In this document: positions 23,810 to 32,524 of the stretch, one piece after another
How positions within the stretch are numbered: the stretch's first letter is position 1
How the letters are laid out: every line of letters begins with the position of its first letter
Source of the DNA: Nonomuraea polychroma
GTDB lineage: Bacteria > Actinomycetota > Actinomycetes > Streptosporangiales > Streptosporangiaceae
DNA: 64,000 nucleotides
NCBI RefSeq assembly: GCF_004011505.1
Contig: NZ_SAUN01000001.1
Span: 4,526,001-4,590,000, forward strand
Direction of reading: 5' to 3'
Notes under the pieces: generated by a model
The model's input: the letters and a program-made list of their open reading frames with translations, nothing else
Told to the model about the DNA's origin: nothing
The model's database searches: none
Position numbers and translations under genes: made by a program

Positions 23810-24574
23810 ATGGCCCGCATGCCTACCATGCCCGAAGATCACGTTGAGACTGCACATCCGTCCCGATTCAACGACTACGACAGCATCGCCGAGGGGTACA
23901 CGGCCGAGAACGAGACCAGCCTCCTGAACGCGTACTACGAGCGTCCCGCGATGCTGGAACTCGCCGGGGACGTGACCGGCCGGCGCATCCTCGACGCCGG
24001 CTGCGGCTCAGGCCCCCTGTTCGCCGAGCTGCGCGATCGAGGCGCCATCGTCACCGGCATCGACGCGAGCGCCGGGATGCTGGAGATGGCCCGACAGCGG
24101 CTGGGCACCGACGCAGACCTGCGGGTCGCCGACCTGGCCAGCCCACTGCCCTTCCCCAACGACACCTACGACGACGTCATCGCGTCGCTGGTGCTGCACT
24201 ACCTGGAAGACTGGGGACCGACACTGGCCGAGCTTCGACGCGTGCTGAGGCCTGGCGGCCGACTCCTCGTCTCGGTCGAGCATCCTTTCTCCATCACCCT
24301 CTGGCAGCACATGGCCGGGGAAAAGCCCAAGTACTTCGAGACCCGTATCCGGATCGATGAATGGACCATGGGTGGGCAGACCGCCCGGATGAGCTTCTGG
24401 GACCGGCCGCTGCACGCGATGACCGAGGCCTTCACCGAGGCTGGCTTTCGCATCAGCGTCATCAGCGAACCGCCGTTTGTGCCGGAAGCCCGCGAACTGT
24501 TCCCCGAGGAGTTCCGCGAGATCACCGGCACGAGGTTCCTGAGCTTCCTGTTCTTCGTTCTAGAAGTCGGCTAA
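23810..24574 (+). CDS. Class I SAM-dependent methyltransferase
   Basis: A 254-residue cytoplasmic methyltransferase from ATG 23810 (further ATGs at 23819 and 23828 are possible). The SAM-binding motif I (RRILDAGCGSGPLFAELRDR), the acidic motif (VTGIDASAGMLEMARQRLG) and post-motif regions (FDDVI-like YDDVIASLVLHYLEDW, LRRVLRPGGRLLVSVEHPF) are intact. It resembles UbiE/Coq5-like small-molecule methyltransferases common in actinomycetes. It stands alone between two related hairpin elements, which may have carried it or act as flanking terminators. Substrate unknown. Confidence 0.9.
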   Translation: MARMPTMPEDHVETAHPSRFNDYDSIAEGYTAENETSLLNAYYERPAMLELAGDVTGRRILDAGCGSGPLFAELRDRGAIVTGIDASAGMLEMARQRLGTDADLRVADLASPLPFPNDTYDDVIASLVLHYLEDWGPTLAELRRVLRPGGRLLVSVEHPFSITLWQHMAGEKPKYFETRIRIDEWTMGGQTARMSFWDRPLHAMTEAFTEAGFRISVISEPPFVPEARELFPEEFREITGTRFLSFLFFVLEVG

Positions 24575-24599
24575 CGGCACCTCGTAACGATCAACTGCG

Positions 24600-24649
24600 G
24601 TGACTGAGCGTTCAGCGGGCGATTCCCGCCAGCTGAAGCGCTCAGTCAC
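24600..24649. repeat. Hairpin element, copy 2 (also terminator-like)
   Basis: GTGACTGAGCGTTCAGCGGG and the reverse complement of GCCAGCTGAAGCGCTCAGTCAC form a stem of over 20 bp with a short loop, just after the methyltransferase stop. It shares both ends with the element at 23593-23765 but lacks the internal part. It could end methyltransferase transcription. Confidence 0.6.
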
Positions 24650-24667
24650 ACTCGCGACATCGCCGAG

Positions 24668-25282
24668 ATGGTGATCGACGAGCCCAACAGGCACCTCTGG
24701 CGAGTGGTGGACGGCGCCTACGACCGGCTCATCTGCACCGAGTGCGGCAACAAATTGAGCCGGGGTCCGGCCGGCTGCGCTGACTGCAACCTGGCCAACG
24801 GCTTCCGGTATGTCGCCATCGAAATTGACCGGCCCGGCATCCCACCAGGCAACGAACACGCATTGAGGGTCAACGTGTCCGTGGTGCGCAGACCATCGGG
24901 ACTCTCGTGGCGTGAAGTACTGGAGCGGCGACTCTTACTCCCCTACCTCCTCGACGGGCATCTGCCAACGACCAGGCAGGCCCAAGCCTTCCGCGCCCTC
25001 CACAACGAAGGGGGCACAGCTGAGGACCTAGCGAAGCACCTTAACCATGTCCCTGGGCGACGGCCGCACCTAACACAGCCAATTTGGCCAGCAGTTGATC
25101 TTCGGCTCCGTACTGTCAACTTCGATGACGCAAACGCTGGTACTTCGATATTCGTCGAACTGACAGTGCCAAGGTCCGGGGCGGGTTTCACTGTCATCTT
25201 CGCTGCTTCCAGACAACATCTGTTGTCTGACGGCTGTCTGGCGGCATCCAACCTCGGGGATAACTCCACACAGGTAAGTTGA
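24668..25282 (+). CDS. Hypothetical protein with N-terminal zinc ribbon
   Basis: A 204-residue frame from ATG 24668. Near residues 23-40 it has CTECGN and CADCN, a four-Cys treble-clef or ribbon likely to bind zinc. A beta-rich segment (GFRYVAIEIDRPGIPPGNEH) and a helical part follow. I recognise no family. Part of the C-terminal coding sequence (SRQHLLSDGCLAAS, around 25205-25245) reappears in altered form at about 26765-26800, hinting at decayed paralogues. The gene starts 19 bp after the second hairpin element. No clear ribosome site is seen. Confidence 0.45.
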   Translation: MVIDEPNRHLWRVVDGAYDRLICTECGNKLSRGPAGCADCNLANGFRYVAIEIDRPGIPPGNEHALRVNVSVVRRPSGLSWREVLERRLLLPYLLDGHLPTTRQAQAFRALHNEGGTAEDLAKHLNHVPGRRPHLTQPIWPAVDLRLRTVNFDDANAGTSIFVELTVPRSGAGFTVIFAASRQHLLSDGCLAASNLGDNSTQVS

Positions 25283-25508
25283 CCCCTCCAGCAGCTCCGG
25301 TGTCAGCGTGATGCCAGTGAGATGCTCGGCCAGGGAGGAACGCCGGCCCGTCGCTGGGGTAGAGGTGTCTGTAGTCGGCGTCGATCCGCTGCATGGTCTC
25401 CACGGCCTCGTCCGGTACGGAAGAAGCTGGGCGACTGGATCGTACGAACCCTGGCCACCTCCCACTACGGCGGTGCCACAGAATCCCGCGCAGCCTGCTC
25501 GATCACGA

Positions 25509-26399
25509 CTAGGAGCGGCGCGGGTCGTAGTTCTGGAACTCGACCAGGTGGATATCGCTCTGCGACAGCAGGGGCACCCCGCTACTGGAGTCCAGCACCA
25601 CCCGGCGGCCCAGTGGCTCGCGCAGCGTGACACCGATCCGGTCGGTCTTCCCCATCGCGTTGCAGAACTCCACGTCGTCGTCACGCCGGACGTCGACGTC
25701 CACGACCACCGCTTCGGGCGTCTCGTGAACGCGCGAGCCGTAGGTCGTGTCGCAGGTGCCGTGCAGGTAGCTCAGCTGGAGCTCAGTCGGCGCGCGCACC
25801 TCGTAGGTGCGCACCTCCTGGATCCCGTCATTCACCGGCCGGGGCGGCCCGCCCATCGCGGCCGGGTCCACTGCGACCCGCCGGAACGGCTCGGGCACGC
25901 CCTTCACAGTGAAGTCCCACGTGGGCACTCGCACGTCCCCCCGGCTGCTGGGCATCGTGGCCTCGCCCCGCGCCACCGCGATCACTCGCAACGGCCGGCA
26001 GCCCCTGGCCGGGCACTCCTCGTCAACGAAGGACTTAGGCTTGCTGAGCCCGGCGTAGGCGGCTGTGGCCGCCAGGATCGGGACGCTCAGCGTGCCCCCA
26101 TCAGCCCAGCGCAGCACGGCCGCGGCAGGCACCTCGGCCGAGAGCTCGATCTCGAGCTTCCAGGCGCTGTTGATGAGGCTCCGGCCCACCCACCGCGGCA
26201 TGCGCCCCCAATCTGGCTCCAGGGTCAGGTTCCGCAGCGGGACGAACCCCTCGATCCAAGGCTCGCGCTCCGCCGAGCTATGCCAGCGTTCGGCGACCTC
26301 ACGAGCGCGGTCGGCGAACTCGTCGGCAGTGACCGGCGCCCGGGCGGTACCGCAGGCCGCCGCGAGCACGAGGAGCACTATGGCTGGAAGTATCCGCAT
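25509..26399 (-). CDS. Putative lipoprotein, unknown function
   Basis: A 296-residue protein from ATG 26399. The N-terminus (MRILPAIVLLVLAAACGTAR) is a signal peptide with a lipobox Cys at about residue 16. The mature part is beta-rich (LNLEPDW-like NLTLEPDWGRMPRWVGRSLI, ELSAEVPAAAVLRWADGGTL) and has a Cys pair (ECPARGCRP) that may form a disulphide outside the cell. No catalytic motif is evident. It could be a surface-anchored binding or scaffold protein. It is flanked by non-coding or decayed sequence on both sides. Confidence 0.65.
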   Translation of the reverse strand: MRILPAIVLLVLAAACGTARAPVTADEFADRAREVAERWHSSAEREPWIEGFVPLRNLTLEPDWGRMPRWVGRSLINSAWKLEIELSAEVPAAAVLRWADGGTLSVPILAATAAYAGLSKPKSFVDEECPARGCRPLRVIAVARGEATMPSSRGDVRVPTWDFTVKGVPEPFRRVAVDPAAMGGPPRPVNDGIQEVRTYEVRAPTELQLSYLHGTCDTTYGSRVHETPEAVVVDVDVRRDDDVEFCNAMGKTDRIGVTLREPLGRRVVLDSSSGVPLLSQSDIHLVEFQNYDPRRS

Positions 26400-27077
26400 A
26401 TCCGGTAGACGTGGCGGCGAACGGCGCGGTTCGCTCAGCCGCGGCCTCGGCTCGGGCACGCCGTCTCTAGTCCGCGGGCGGCGCGGCTGCCACCTTTCGC
26501 CCTCTACTCTTCCGCCCTCGCCCCCGCCCTACCACTCGGCCATCGCGCCGGACGACAGCCAGTTCGTCCACGGTCGCGCCGACAAGCGCGCGTCGCGAAC
26601 GAGCCAGGGCTCTTCAGAGGCGACGTCTGGAAGAGCAATCAGTGGGGCACCCGCACCGTGTTCGGATCGTGCTATCACGTTGCATGACATTCGGTCGCCC
26701 TAGTTAGACATACGTCTAATTGATAGTGCGCAGGTAGGCCTGGCTCCGGTAGCAAGTTCCGAGACGCCAGACAGCTGTTGTCTGACGGCCTTGCAGATGG
26801 AAGTGCGTCACGCCAGATGGAAGCGGACATGGCAGTGCGACATCGGGGTTGGCAGTGGGGGCGGCCGGGTCCGCGCCCAGCTGGCCAGGCGCGAGCAGCA
26901 CGCGAGCGAGGCCGGGCGGCTGCGCGAGGACCTGGCCGCCGCCGAACAGCTCGGCGACGTACGTGGTCGGCTCGCCGTCGCCCAGGCCGCGGCGCAGACC
27001 GCCTGGCAGCAGGCGCGGCGGAGGCTGCTCTATCCTGACGCCGCTGTGGCAGGCCCGCGCATTACCGGGACCGGCGG
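26400..27077. other. 678-bp stretch without a convincing gene
   Basis: It holds the promoter side of the lipoprotein gene, then a short coding-like echo of the 24668 gene (RQLLSDGLADGSAS at about 26765-26810). A plus-strand frame ends at 27081 and codes an Ala/Arg/Glu-rich coil (QLARREQHASEAGRLREDL). None of these has a ribosome site or recognised domain. They look like leftovers of an older gene. Confidence 0.35.
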
Positions 27078-28055
27078 CTAACGCTTCGAGGGCGGAGCGT
27101 CCACCTTGGCAAGTTCCACCAGGTCGTCGAATTCGGGCAGGCCATCGACGGGAGCGCGGACGGCAGCGACCTGCCTCGCGCTGGGCGCCGCAAGAGTCCT
27201 GGCCGGGCCCCAGCTCACGATATCCGTGGTGGCGCCGCCTTGGGTGTAATACTTTTCCTTTTCCTGCGTGCTGAAGCCGGAGCCGAACTTGAAGGGCAGC
27301 CCCTTCGCGTCGAAGACGATGCTCCATCCCACGACCGTGTTCGCATAACTCGCGTCCGGCCGCTTCCCTGCTACTTGCCGGAAGGTGGGTGAGAGGTCGT
27401 ACAACTCGGCGAAGGTGAGAGTGCCCCGGTAGAACCCGGTCCGCTTGCGGTCGGGAGTTTTCCCCGCGGGGTTCGGCAGGTTGAACTTCTTCTCCTCGGC
27501 ATCGGCGATCAGCGCTTTGAGCGTCGCGATCTCGAAGAAATTGATGATCTGGTCGCCGAAGGCCGTGGAGCCGGCGCTGCGGTCGCCGCGCCGCGCCCAC
27601 GTCTTTCCCTCGGGCAGGTCCGCAGTCCACAGCCGCCCGGTGCTGTAGAACCGGCCTTTGGTGTTGATCCAGCGGTGCGGCTGCGTCTGCGCGATCAGGC
27701 TGCGAGAGACCGGGTCGCCTTCTTCCGCATGCTCCTTGGCGAGCGGGAGCAGGTGACGGTCGAAGTCCACCCGGCGCTTGATACTCGCCGCGACGACACC
27801 GCGTCCGCCGAGGACCAGCGTTCCCTCTTGCATCGGATGGTAGCGGAACACTCGGGCCGTGTGATTGTCGTACTTGTTCCTGTTGTTGATCTCGACGTGG
27901 CCGTACTGCGTGAACGTCACGCTCGCGCCCTTGGCGAGCTGGTTGCGCACGGCGCTCACCACATCGGGAACGGCGGCCTCCGCCGCGGCCGGAACGGCGA
28001 GCGTCGCCGCCGGACCTATGAGCACGGCGGATAAGAAAGCCGATAAACGGCCCAT
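27078..28055 (-). CDS. Secreted protein of unknown function
   Basis: A 325-residue protein from ATG 28055 with GGAGGA eight bases upstream. Residues 1-27 (MGRLSAFLSAVLIGPAATLA, then VPAAAEA) form a Sec signal peptide with an AxA site. The mature domain is mixed alpha/beta with conserved-looking stretches (ASVTFTQYGHVEINNRNKYD, GDQIINFFEIATLKALIADA, VVGWSIVFDAKGLPFKFGSG). It has no Cys, no lipobox and no enzyme signature I know. The intact start, signal and composition argue for a working gene. It lies inside the island-like stretch. Confidence 0.7.
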   Translation of the reverse strand: MGRLSAFLSAVLIGPAATLAVPAAAEAAVPDVVSAVRNQLAKGASVTFTQYGHVEINNRNKYDNHTARVFRYHPMQEGTLVLGGRGVVAASIKRRVDFDRHLLPLAKEHAEEGDPVSRSLIAQTQPHRWINTKGRFYSTGRLWTADLPEGKTWARRGDRSAGSTAFGDQIINFFEIATLKALIADAEEKKFNLPNPAGKTPDRKRTGFYRGTLTFAELYDLSPTFRQVAGKRPDASYANTVVGWSIVFDAKGLPFKFGSGFSTQEKEKYYTQGGATTDIVSWGPARTLAAPSARQVAAVRAPVDGLPEFDDLVELAKVDAPPSKR

Positions 28056-28135
28056 CGAGTAGTCCTCCGAAACGTGGGAACGGCGTCCAAATGATCTACA
28101 GCAGTCCCGGACTGTACCAGTTACACCGTCTCTCA

Positions 28136-28182
28136 AGCAGGTGCTGCCGCAACGGGATTGAGAGGCCGCGGCAGCACCTGCT
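28136..28182. terminator. 15-bp stem hairpin downstream of oxidoreductase gene
   Basis: AGCAGGTGCTGCCGC (28136-28150) pairs exactly with GCGGCAGCACCTGCT (28168-28182) around a 17-base loop. It lies just past the stop of the saccharopine-dehydrogenase-like gene at 28192 and should end its transcription before the secreted-protein promoter. Confidence 0.75.
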
Positions 28183-28191
28183 GCGTCGGAG

Positions 28192-29199
28192 TCAGTGATC
28201 GCCGTGCACTCCGGCAAGGGTGGCGCCGATCTCCGCCATCCGCTCGGCCGCGTAGCCGGGGTCGATCAACGCCTCGGGGGTGTGGAGGCCGGGCGGCACG
28301 GGGTCGCCGCGCAGGCCGAGCAGTCGCTCGACGCCGAGGGCGAGGCCAAGCGCCGTCAGGGCGCGCTGCCCTTCCGGGTGGAGGAGGTAGCGGCTCGTCC
28401 TGAGTGGTGCGCCCGCGCGGTCCACGCCTTCGAGGTCGATCTTGACCTCCGTGGACGCGGGCCCGCCGCGCCGCCTGCCCGCCGATTCACCGATCGCGAA
28501 CGCGAAGCGGACGTTGGGCGCGCCCGTCGCGGCGGCCAGGCTCGGCACGTCGAGGATGGGGATGATCTGGCCGGGCAGCACGGCGCCGTCGACGCTGGTG
28601 ATCTCCACCTGCGCGTCGGGGCCGCTGACCCAGTCGAAGACGCCGTCGCGGCGGACGTGCCCCGCCGAGGTGGCGGCCAGCAGGCGTGCCAGGTCGGCCG
28701 TGGCCGCGGGCCCGCCGCTGTCCTGTTCGTCCAGCACGCCGCTGACCTCGATGGTGTCGAGCCGGTCGAACTCCCTGGCGAGGCCGAGCACCGCGAGGAC
28801 GACGAGCCCCGCGTACCAGTGGCTGGCCAGCAGGATCGGCGCCGCGCCGGCTCGCAGGCCGGCGGCGACGATCTCGGGGCCGATGTCGACCAGGCCGCTG
28901 GAGATGCTGACGTACGGCAGGCCGCGGTCCTGTGCGTAACGCAGTCCGTTCAGGTGGCTGTCCCACACCGTTGCCACGACCGCCGAGTAGCCGTCGGTCC
29001 CCTGGAGGCCGAGGTCGCCTCGCCGCAGATCGATGGTCACGGCTGTCGCGCCGCCGAGCTCGTCGGCGACCCGCCGGGCGCGGCCGAGATCGCGGCCCGC
29101 GATCGTCAGCGGCAGCTCCGGGTACCACCGGCGCAGGAGGGCTGCGGTCGCCGCGCCCGCCTGGCCGGATCCGCCCATGATCAGTACGGAGTGCTCCAC
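28192..29199 (-). CDS. Saccharopine-dehydrogenase-like NAD(P)-binding oxidoreductase
   Basis: A 335-residue Rossmann protein starting at GTG 29199 after GAGAGGA. The dinucleotide loop is VLIMGGSGQAGAATAALLRR, followed by an Arg for NADP preference (IAGRDLGRARRVADELGG). Members of this group act on amino-acid or keto-acid derivatives, but many are uncharacterised. It faces a TetR gene across 78 bp that contain two identical-type inverted repeats, so the TetR protein very likely represses it. Confidence 0.82.
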   Translation of the reverse strand: MEHSVLIMGGSGQAGAATAALLRRWYPELPLTIAGRDLGRARRVADELGGATAVTIDLRRGDLGLQGTDGYSAVVATVWDSHLNGLRYAQDRGLPYVSISSGLVDIGPEIVAAGLRAGAAPILLASHWYAGLVVLAVLGLAREFDRLDTIEVSGVLDEQDSGGPAATADLARLLAATSAGHVRRDGVFDWVSGPDAQVEITSVDGAVLPGQIIPILDVPSLAAATGAPNVRFAFAIGESAGRRRGGPASTEVKIDLEGVDRAGAPLRTSRYLLHPEGQRALTALGLALGVERLLGLRGDPVPPGLHTPEALIDPGYAAERMAEIGATLAGVHGDH

Positions 29200-29220
29200 G
29201 GTGATGTCCTCTCGCTAACC

Positions 29221-29245
29221 TACATTCTGTAACTTACATTTTGTA
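29221..29245. promoter_or_regulatory. Twin TetR operators
   Basis: TACATTCTGTA (29221-29231) and TACATTTTGTA (29235-29245) are two copies of one 11-bp inverted repeat whose starts are 14 bp apart, in the divergent promoter region. Two adjacent dimers of the neighbouring TetR protein could bind and shut both directions. Confidence 0.72.
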
Positions 29246-29277
29246 GCTTATGCTGGGAGGCAACGCAAGGGAGGACG

Positions 29278-29868
29278 ATGACCACGGGATCGACTCGCCT
29301 GTCCAAGTCGGCCAGGCGGGAGCAACTGCTCGACACCGCCATGGCGATCGTGCGCGCCCACGGCACCGACAGCCTCACGCTGCTCAGCCTGGCGGAGGCC
29401 GCCGGAGTGAGCAGGCCGATCGTCTACGACCACTTCGGCACCCGCCCCGGCCTGCTGATCGCGCTCTACCGGCGGCTCGACGAGCGGCACCGGGCCGCCT
29501 CGGAGAAGGCCCTGCGTGACGCCCCGGCCGTCCCCCGCGAGATCGCCCGCGTCCTGAGCGCCGCCTACTTCGCCTGCGCCACCGACATGCCGGAGTGGAC
29601 CGCCATCTCCGCCGCGCTCAAGGGGAACCCGGAGATGGAGGCGATCGAGCGTGAGCTGCTCGACGACTACACGGACCTGATGGCCACCGCCCTGCGGCCG
29701 TACTCCGGGCTCACGCAGGAAGCCCTCCGGCTGCGCTGCGTCGGCGCGCTGGGCGCGGCCGAGGCGATCGCCGCGGAGCTGAACCGGGGGCGGGCCACGG
29801 TCGCCGAGGCCATCGCGGCGCTGACGGACCTGACCGTCGGCAGCATCGACGCCGGAGCCCAGGACTGA
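29278..29868 (+). CDS. TetR/AcrR-family regulator
   Basis: A 196-residue repressor from ATG 29278 with GGGAGG upstream. The HTH region reads LTLLSLAEAAGVSRPIVYDH with FGTRPGLLIALYRRLDE after it. The rest is the helical ligand-binding and dimer domain. Divergent placement from the saccharopine-dehydrogenase-like gene and the twin inverted repeats between them make that gene and itself the likely regulon. Its inducer is unknown. Confidence 0.92.
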   Translation: MTTGSTRLSKSARREQLLDTAMAIVRAHGTDSLTLLSLAEAAGVSRPIVYDHFGTRPGLLIALYRRLDERHRAASEKALRDAPAVPREIARVLSAAYFACATDMPEWTAISAALKGNPEMEAIERELLDDYTDLMATALRPYSGLTQEALRLRCVGALGAAEAIAAELNRGRATVAEAIAALTDLTVGSIDAGAQD

Positions 29869-30003
29869 CGCTGTCCGCTGCCCTGCGTGGCCGGCCCCCG
29901 GGCATCGCGTCCATCTGTCGGCTGGTGTCCGCGCCGTACCGAATCAGTGTCTGACGAAGCCGGGGGACGCGGGAGGCCGCGACTACTGGATCCCATGGCG
30001 GAG

Positions 30004-30037
30004 GAGCCCGGTCGATCATGGTGGCTCGACCGGGCTC
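30004..30037. terminator. Bidirectional hairpin between TetR gene and katG
   Basis: GAGCCCGGTCGA (30004-30015) pairs with TCGACCGGGCTC (30026-30037) around a 10-base loop. It is located between the convergent stops at 29868 and 30054. The 12-bp GC-rich stem fits an actinobacterial hairpin terminator used from both sides. Confidence 0.78.
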
Positions 30038-30053
30038 GCCGGGTGGAGCCAGG

Positions 30054-32330
30054 TCAGGCGAGGTCGAACCGGTCGAGTTCCATGACCTTGGTCCAGGCTG
30101 CAACGAAGTCGGTCACGAACCTGTCGCGGGCGTCCTGGCTGGCGTAGACCTCCGCGAGGGCTCGTAGCTGGGAGTTGGAGCCGAAGATGAGGTCGACCGC
30201 GGTGGCGGTCCACTTCACCTCATCGGTGGCCACGTCGCGGATCTCGTACACATGCTCCTCGGAGTCCGATGCCTTCCACCGGGCGCCCGGGGAGAGCAGG
30301 TTGGTGAAGAAGTCGTTGGTGAGCACGCCGGGCCGGTCGGTGAGGACGCCGTGCTGGGTACCGCCGAAGTTGGCTCCGAGGGAACGCAGGCCGCCGATGA
30401 GGACGGTCATTTCGGGCGGGGTCAGGTCGAGCATGTAGGCACGATCGACGAGCAGCACCTCCGGTTGGGTCTTCTCGCCGGAACGCAGGTAGTTGCGGAA
30501 CCCGTCGGCCCGCGGCTCGAGGACCCGGAAGGACTCGACGTCGGTCTGCTCCTGAGTGGCGTCGGTGCGGCCGGGGCGGAACGGCACCGTCACCGCCACG
30601 CCGGCCTCGCGTGCTGCCTTCTCGACGGCGGCCGAGCCGGCCAGCACGATCAGGTCGGCGAGCGAGATCTTCGCGCCGCCGGCCTCGTTGAACTCGCGCT
30701 GGATGCCCTCGAGGATGTCCAGGACCGTCGCGAGTTGCTCGGGCTGGTTGACCTCCCAGCTGCGCTGCGGCTCGAGACGGAGCCGAGCGCCGTTGGCGCC
30801 GCCGCGCTTGTCGGTGGACCGGAAGCTCGCGGCGGAGGCCCAGGCGGTGGAGACCAGTTGAGCGGTCGTGAGGCCGGACTCCAGGACCTTCGCCTTGAGG
30901 GAAGCGACGTCGGCGTCACCGACGAGTTCGTGGTCGACGGCCGGCACCGGGTCCTGCCACAGCTGGGGCTCGGCGACCCACGGTCCGAGGAAGCGGCTGA
31001 CCGGACCCATGTCGCGGTGCAGCAGCTTGTACCAGGCCTTGGCGAAGGCCAACGCGAACTCGTCGGGGTTCTCCAGGAAGTGGAGGGAGATCTTCTGGTA
31101 CGTCGGGTCGACGCGCAGCGCCAGGTCGGTCGTGAGCATCGTCGGCTTGTGCTTCTTCGACGGGTCGTGGGCGTCCGGGATGATCGCCTCGGCGTCCTTC
31201 GCGACCCACTGCTTCGCGCCGCCGGGGCTCGTGGTGAGCTCCCACTCGTAGCCGAAGAGGATCTCGAAGAAACGGTTGCTCCACTGCGTCGGCCGGTCGG
31301 TCCACGTCACCTCGAGACCGCTGGTGATCGTGTCACCGCCCTTGCCGGTGCCGTAGCTGCTCAGCCAGCCCAGGCCCTGCGCCTCCAGCGGCGCGCCCTC
31401 GGGCTCCGGCCCCACGTGGTCGTCCGCGATGCCGGCGCCGTGGGTCTTGCCGAACGTGTGGCCGCCGGCGATGAGAGCGACAGTCTCCTCGTCGTTCATC
31501 GCCATCCGTCCGAAGGTCTCGCGGATGAAATGCGCCGCCCCAGCCGGGTCCGCGTTGCCGCGCGGACCCTCCGGGTTGACGTAGATGAGACCCATCTCGG
31601 TCGCGCCGACGTGCGGCACCATCTCGGTGTCGGTGACGTAGCGCTCGTCACCGAGCCAGGCGTCCTCCGGACCCCAGAAGATCTCCTCTGGCTCCCAGAC
31701 GTCCGCGCGGCCGAAGCCGAAGCCGAAGGTCTTGAAACCCATCGACTCCAGGGCGACGTTGCCGGCGAGCACGAGCAGGTCGGCCCACGAGATCTTCTGG
31801 CCGTACTTCTGCTTGACCGGCCACAGCAGCCGGCGGGCCTTGTCGAGGTTGGCGTTGTCGGGCCAGCTGTTGAGCGGCGCGAAACGCTGAGCGCCGTCGC
31901 CGGCCCCGCCGCGACCGTCGTGGATGCGGTAGGTGCCCGCAGCGTGCCAGCTCATGCGGATCATGAGACCGCCGTAGTGGCCGAAGTCGGCCGGCCACCA
32001 GTCCTGCGAGGTGGTGAGCACCTCGATGATGTCCTGCTTGAGGGCCTCGACGTCGAGCTTCTCGAACTCCTTGGCGTAGCTGAAGCCCTCTGCCAGTGGG
32101 TTGCCCTTGGACGAGTGCGCGCGCAACACCGAGAGGTCGAGCTGGTTGGGCCACCAGTCCCGGTTCGTGCGCGGACGACCGCCGGTCTTCGGAGTCGGCG
32201 AGTCGATGGCCGGGTTCTCGCTCTCACTGCCATGCGCGGTCACCGAGTCAGGCGCGACCGGCCAGCCGGCCGCCGCCTTCCGGTCCACGCCCTGCGCGCT
32301 GGAGGGGGCGTTGTCCTGGGTGTCGCTCAT
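30054..32330 (-). CDS. katG: Catalase-peroxidase KatG
   Basis: A 758-residue bifunctional haem enzyme from ATG 32330 with GAGAAAG upstream. The distal Arg-Trp-His triad is in MIRMSWHAAGTYR. The Tyr of the Met-Tyr-Trp adduct is in GLIYVNPEGPRG and the Met in FGRMAMNDEETVAL. The proximal His is in GGHTFGKTHGAG. The C-terminal duplicated domain is complete. It removes hydrogen peroxide and has peroxidase activity in the cytosol. Most actinobacterial katG genes follow furA; here none is adjacent, and an AraC/chloroperoxidase remnant lies upstream instead. Confidence 0.97.
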   Translation of the reverse strand: MSDTQDNAPSSAQGVDRKAAAGWPVAPDSVTAHGSESENPAIDSPTPKTGGRPRTNRDWWPNQLDLSVLRAHSSKGNPLAEGFSYAKEFEKLDVEALKQDIIEVLTTSQDWWPADFGHYGGLMIRMSWHAAGTYRIHDGRGGAGDGAQRFAPLNSWPDNANLDKARRLLWPVKQKYGQKISWADLLVLAGNVALESMGFKTFGFGFGRADVWEPEEIFWGPEDAWLGDERYVTDTEMVPHVGATEMGLIYVNPEGPRGNADPAGAAHFIRETFGRMAMNDEETVALIAGGHTFGKTHGAGIADDHVGPEPEGAPLEAQGLGWLSSYGTGKGGDTITSGLEVTWTDRPTQWSNRFFEILFGYEWELTTSPGGAKQWVAKDAEAIIPDAHDPSKKHKPTMLTTDLALRVDPTYQKISLHFLENPDEFALAFAKAWYKLLHRDMGPVSRFLGPWVAEPQLWQDPVPAVDHELVGDADVASLKAKVLESGLTTAQLVSTAWASAASFRSTDKRGGANGARLRLEPQRSWEVNQPEQLATVLDILEGIQREFNEAGGAKISLADLIVLAGSAAVEKAAREAGVAVTVPFRPGRTDATQEQTDVESFRVLEPRADGFRNYLRSGEKTQPEVLLVDRAYMLDLTPPEMTVLIGGLRSLGANFGGTQHGVLTDRPGVLTNDFFTNLLSPGARWKASDSEEHVYEIRDVATDEVKWTATAVDLIFGSNSQLRALAEVYASQDARDRFVTDFVAAWTKVMELDRFDLA

Positions 32331-32381
32331 CTGCTTTCTCCCAAACTGCCGGATCACTGGGCCATGCGTCTAGTCGTACAG

Positions 32382-32399
32382 TTGGGGCAGGTGCCCCAA
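32382..32399. promoter_or_regulatory. Palindrome in katG upstream region
   Basis: TTGGGGC-AGGT-GCCCCAA is a perfect 7+7 inverted repeat about 52 bp upstream of the katG start. With no furA next door, this is a candidate operator for whichever regulator controls katG, or a hairpin in its leader. Confidence 0.45.
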
Positions 32400-32524
32400 T
32401 AGACGCCACCTATGTTTCGAGCCGCATCCTCTGAAGCCCTGGTTCTCAGCCGACGCACGTTCACGGCACGTGAACGTCGGTTAGCGCTGCCGACTTCGAC
32501 GACGCGAGACTGCCGCTTCGGCTC

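Noticed and set aside
25283..25508. Possible gene between the zinc-ribbon protein and the lipoprotein
   Set aside because: Several short frames on both strands, none with a ribosome site, domain or coding-like third-position pattern.
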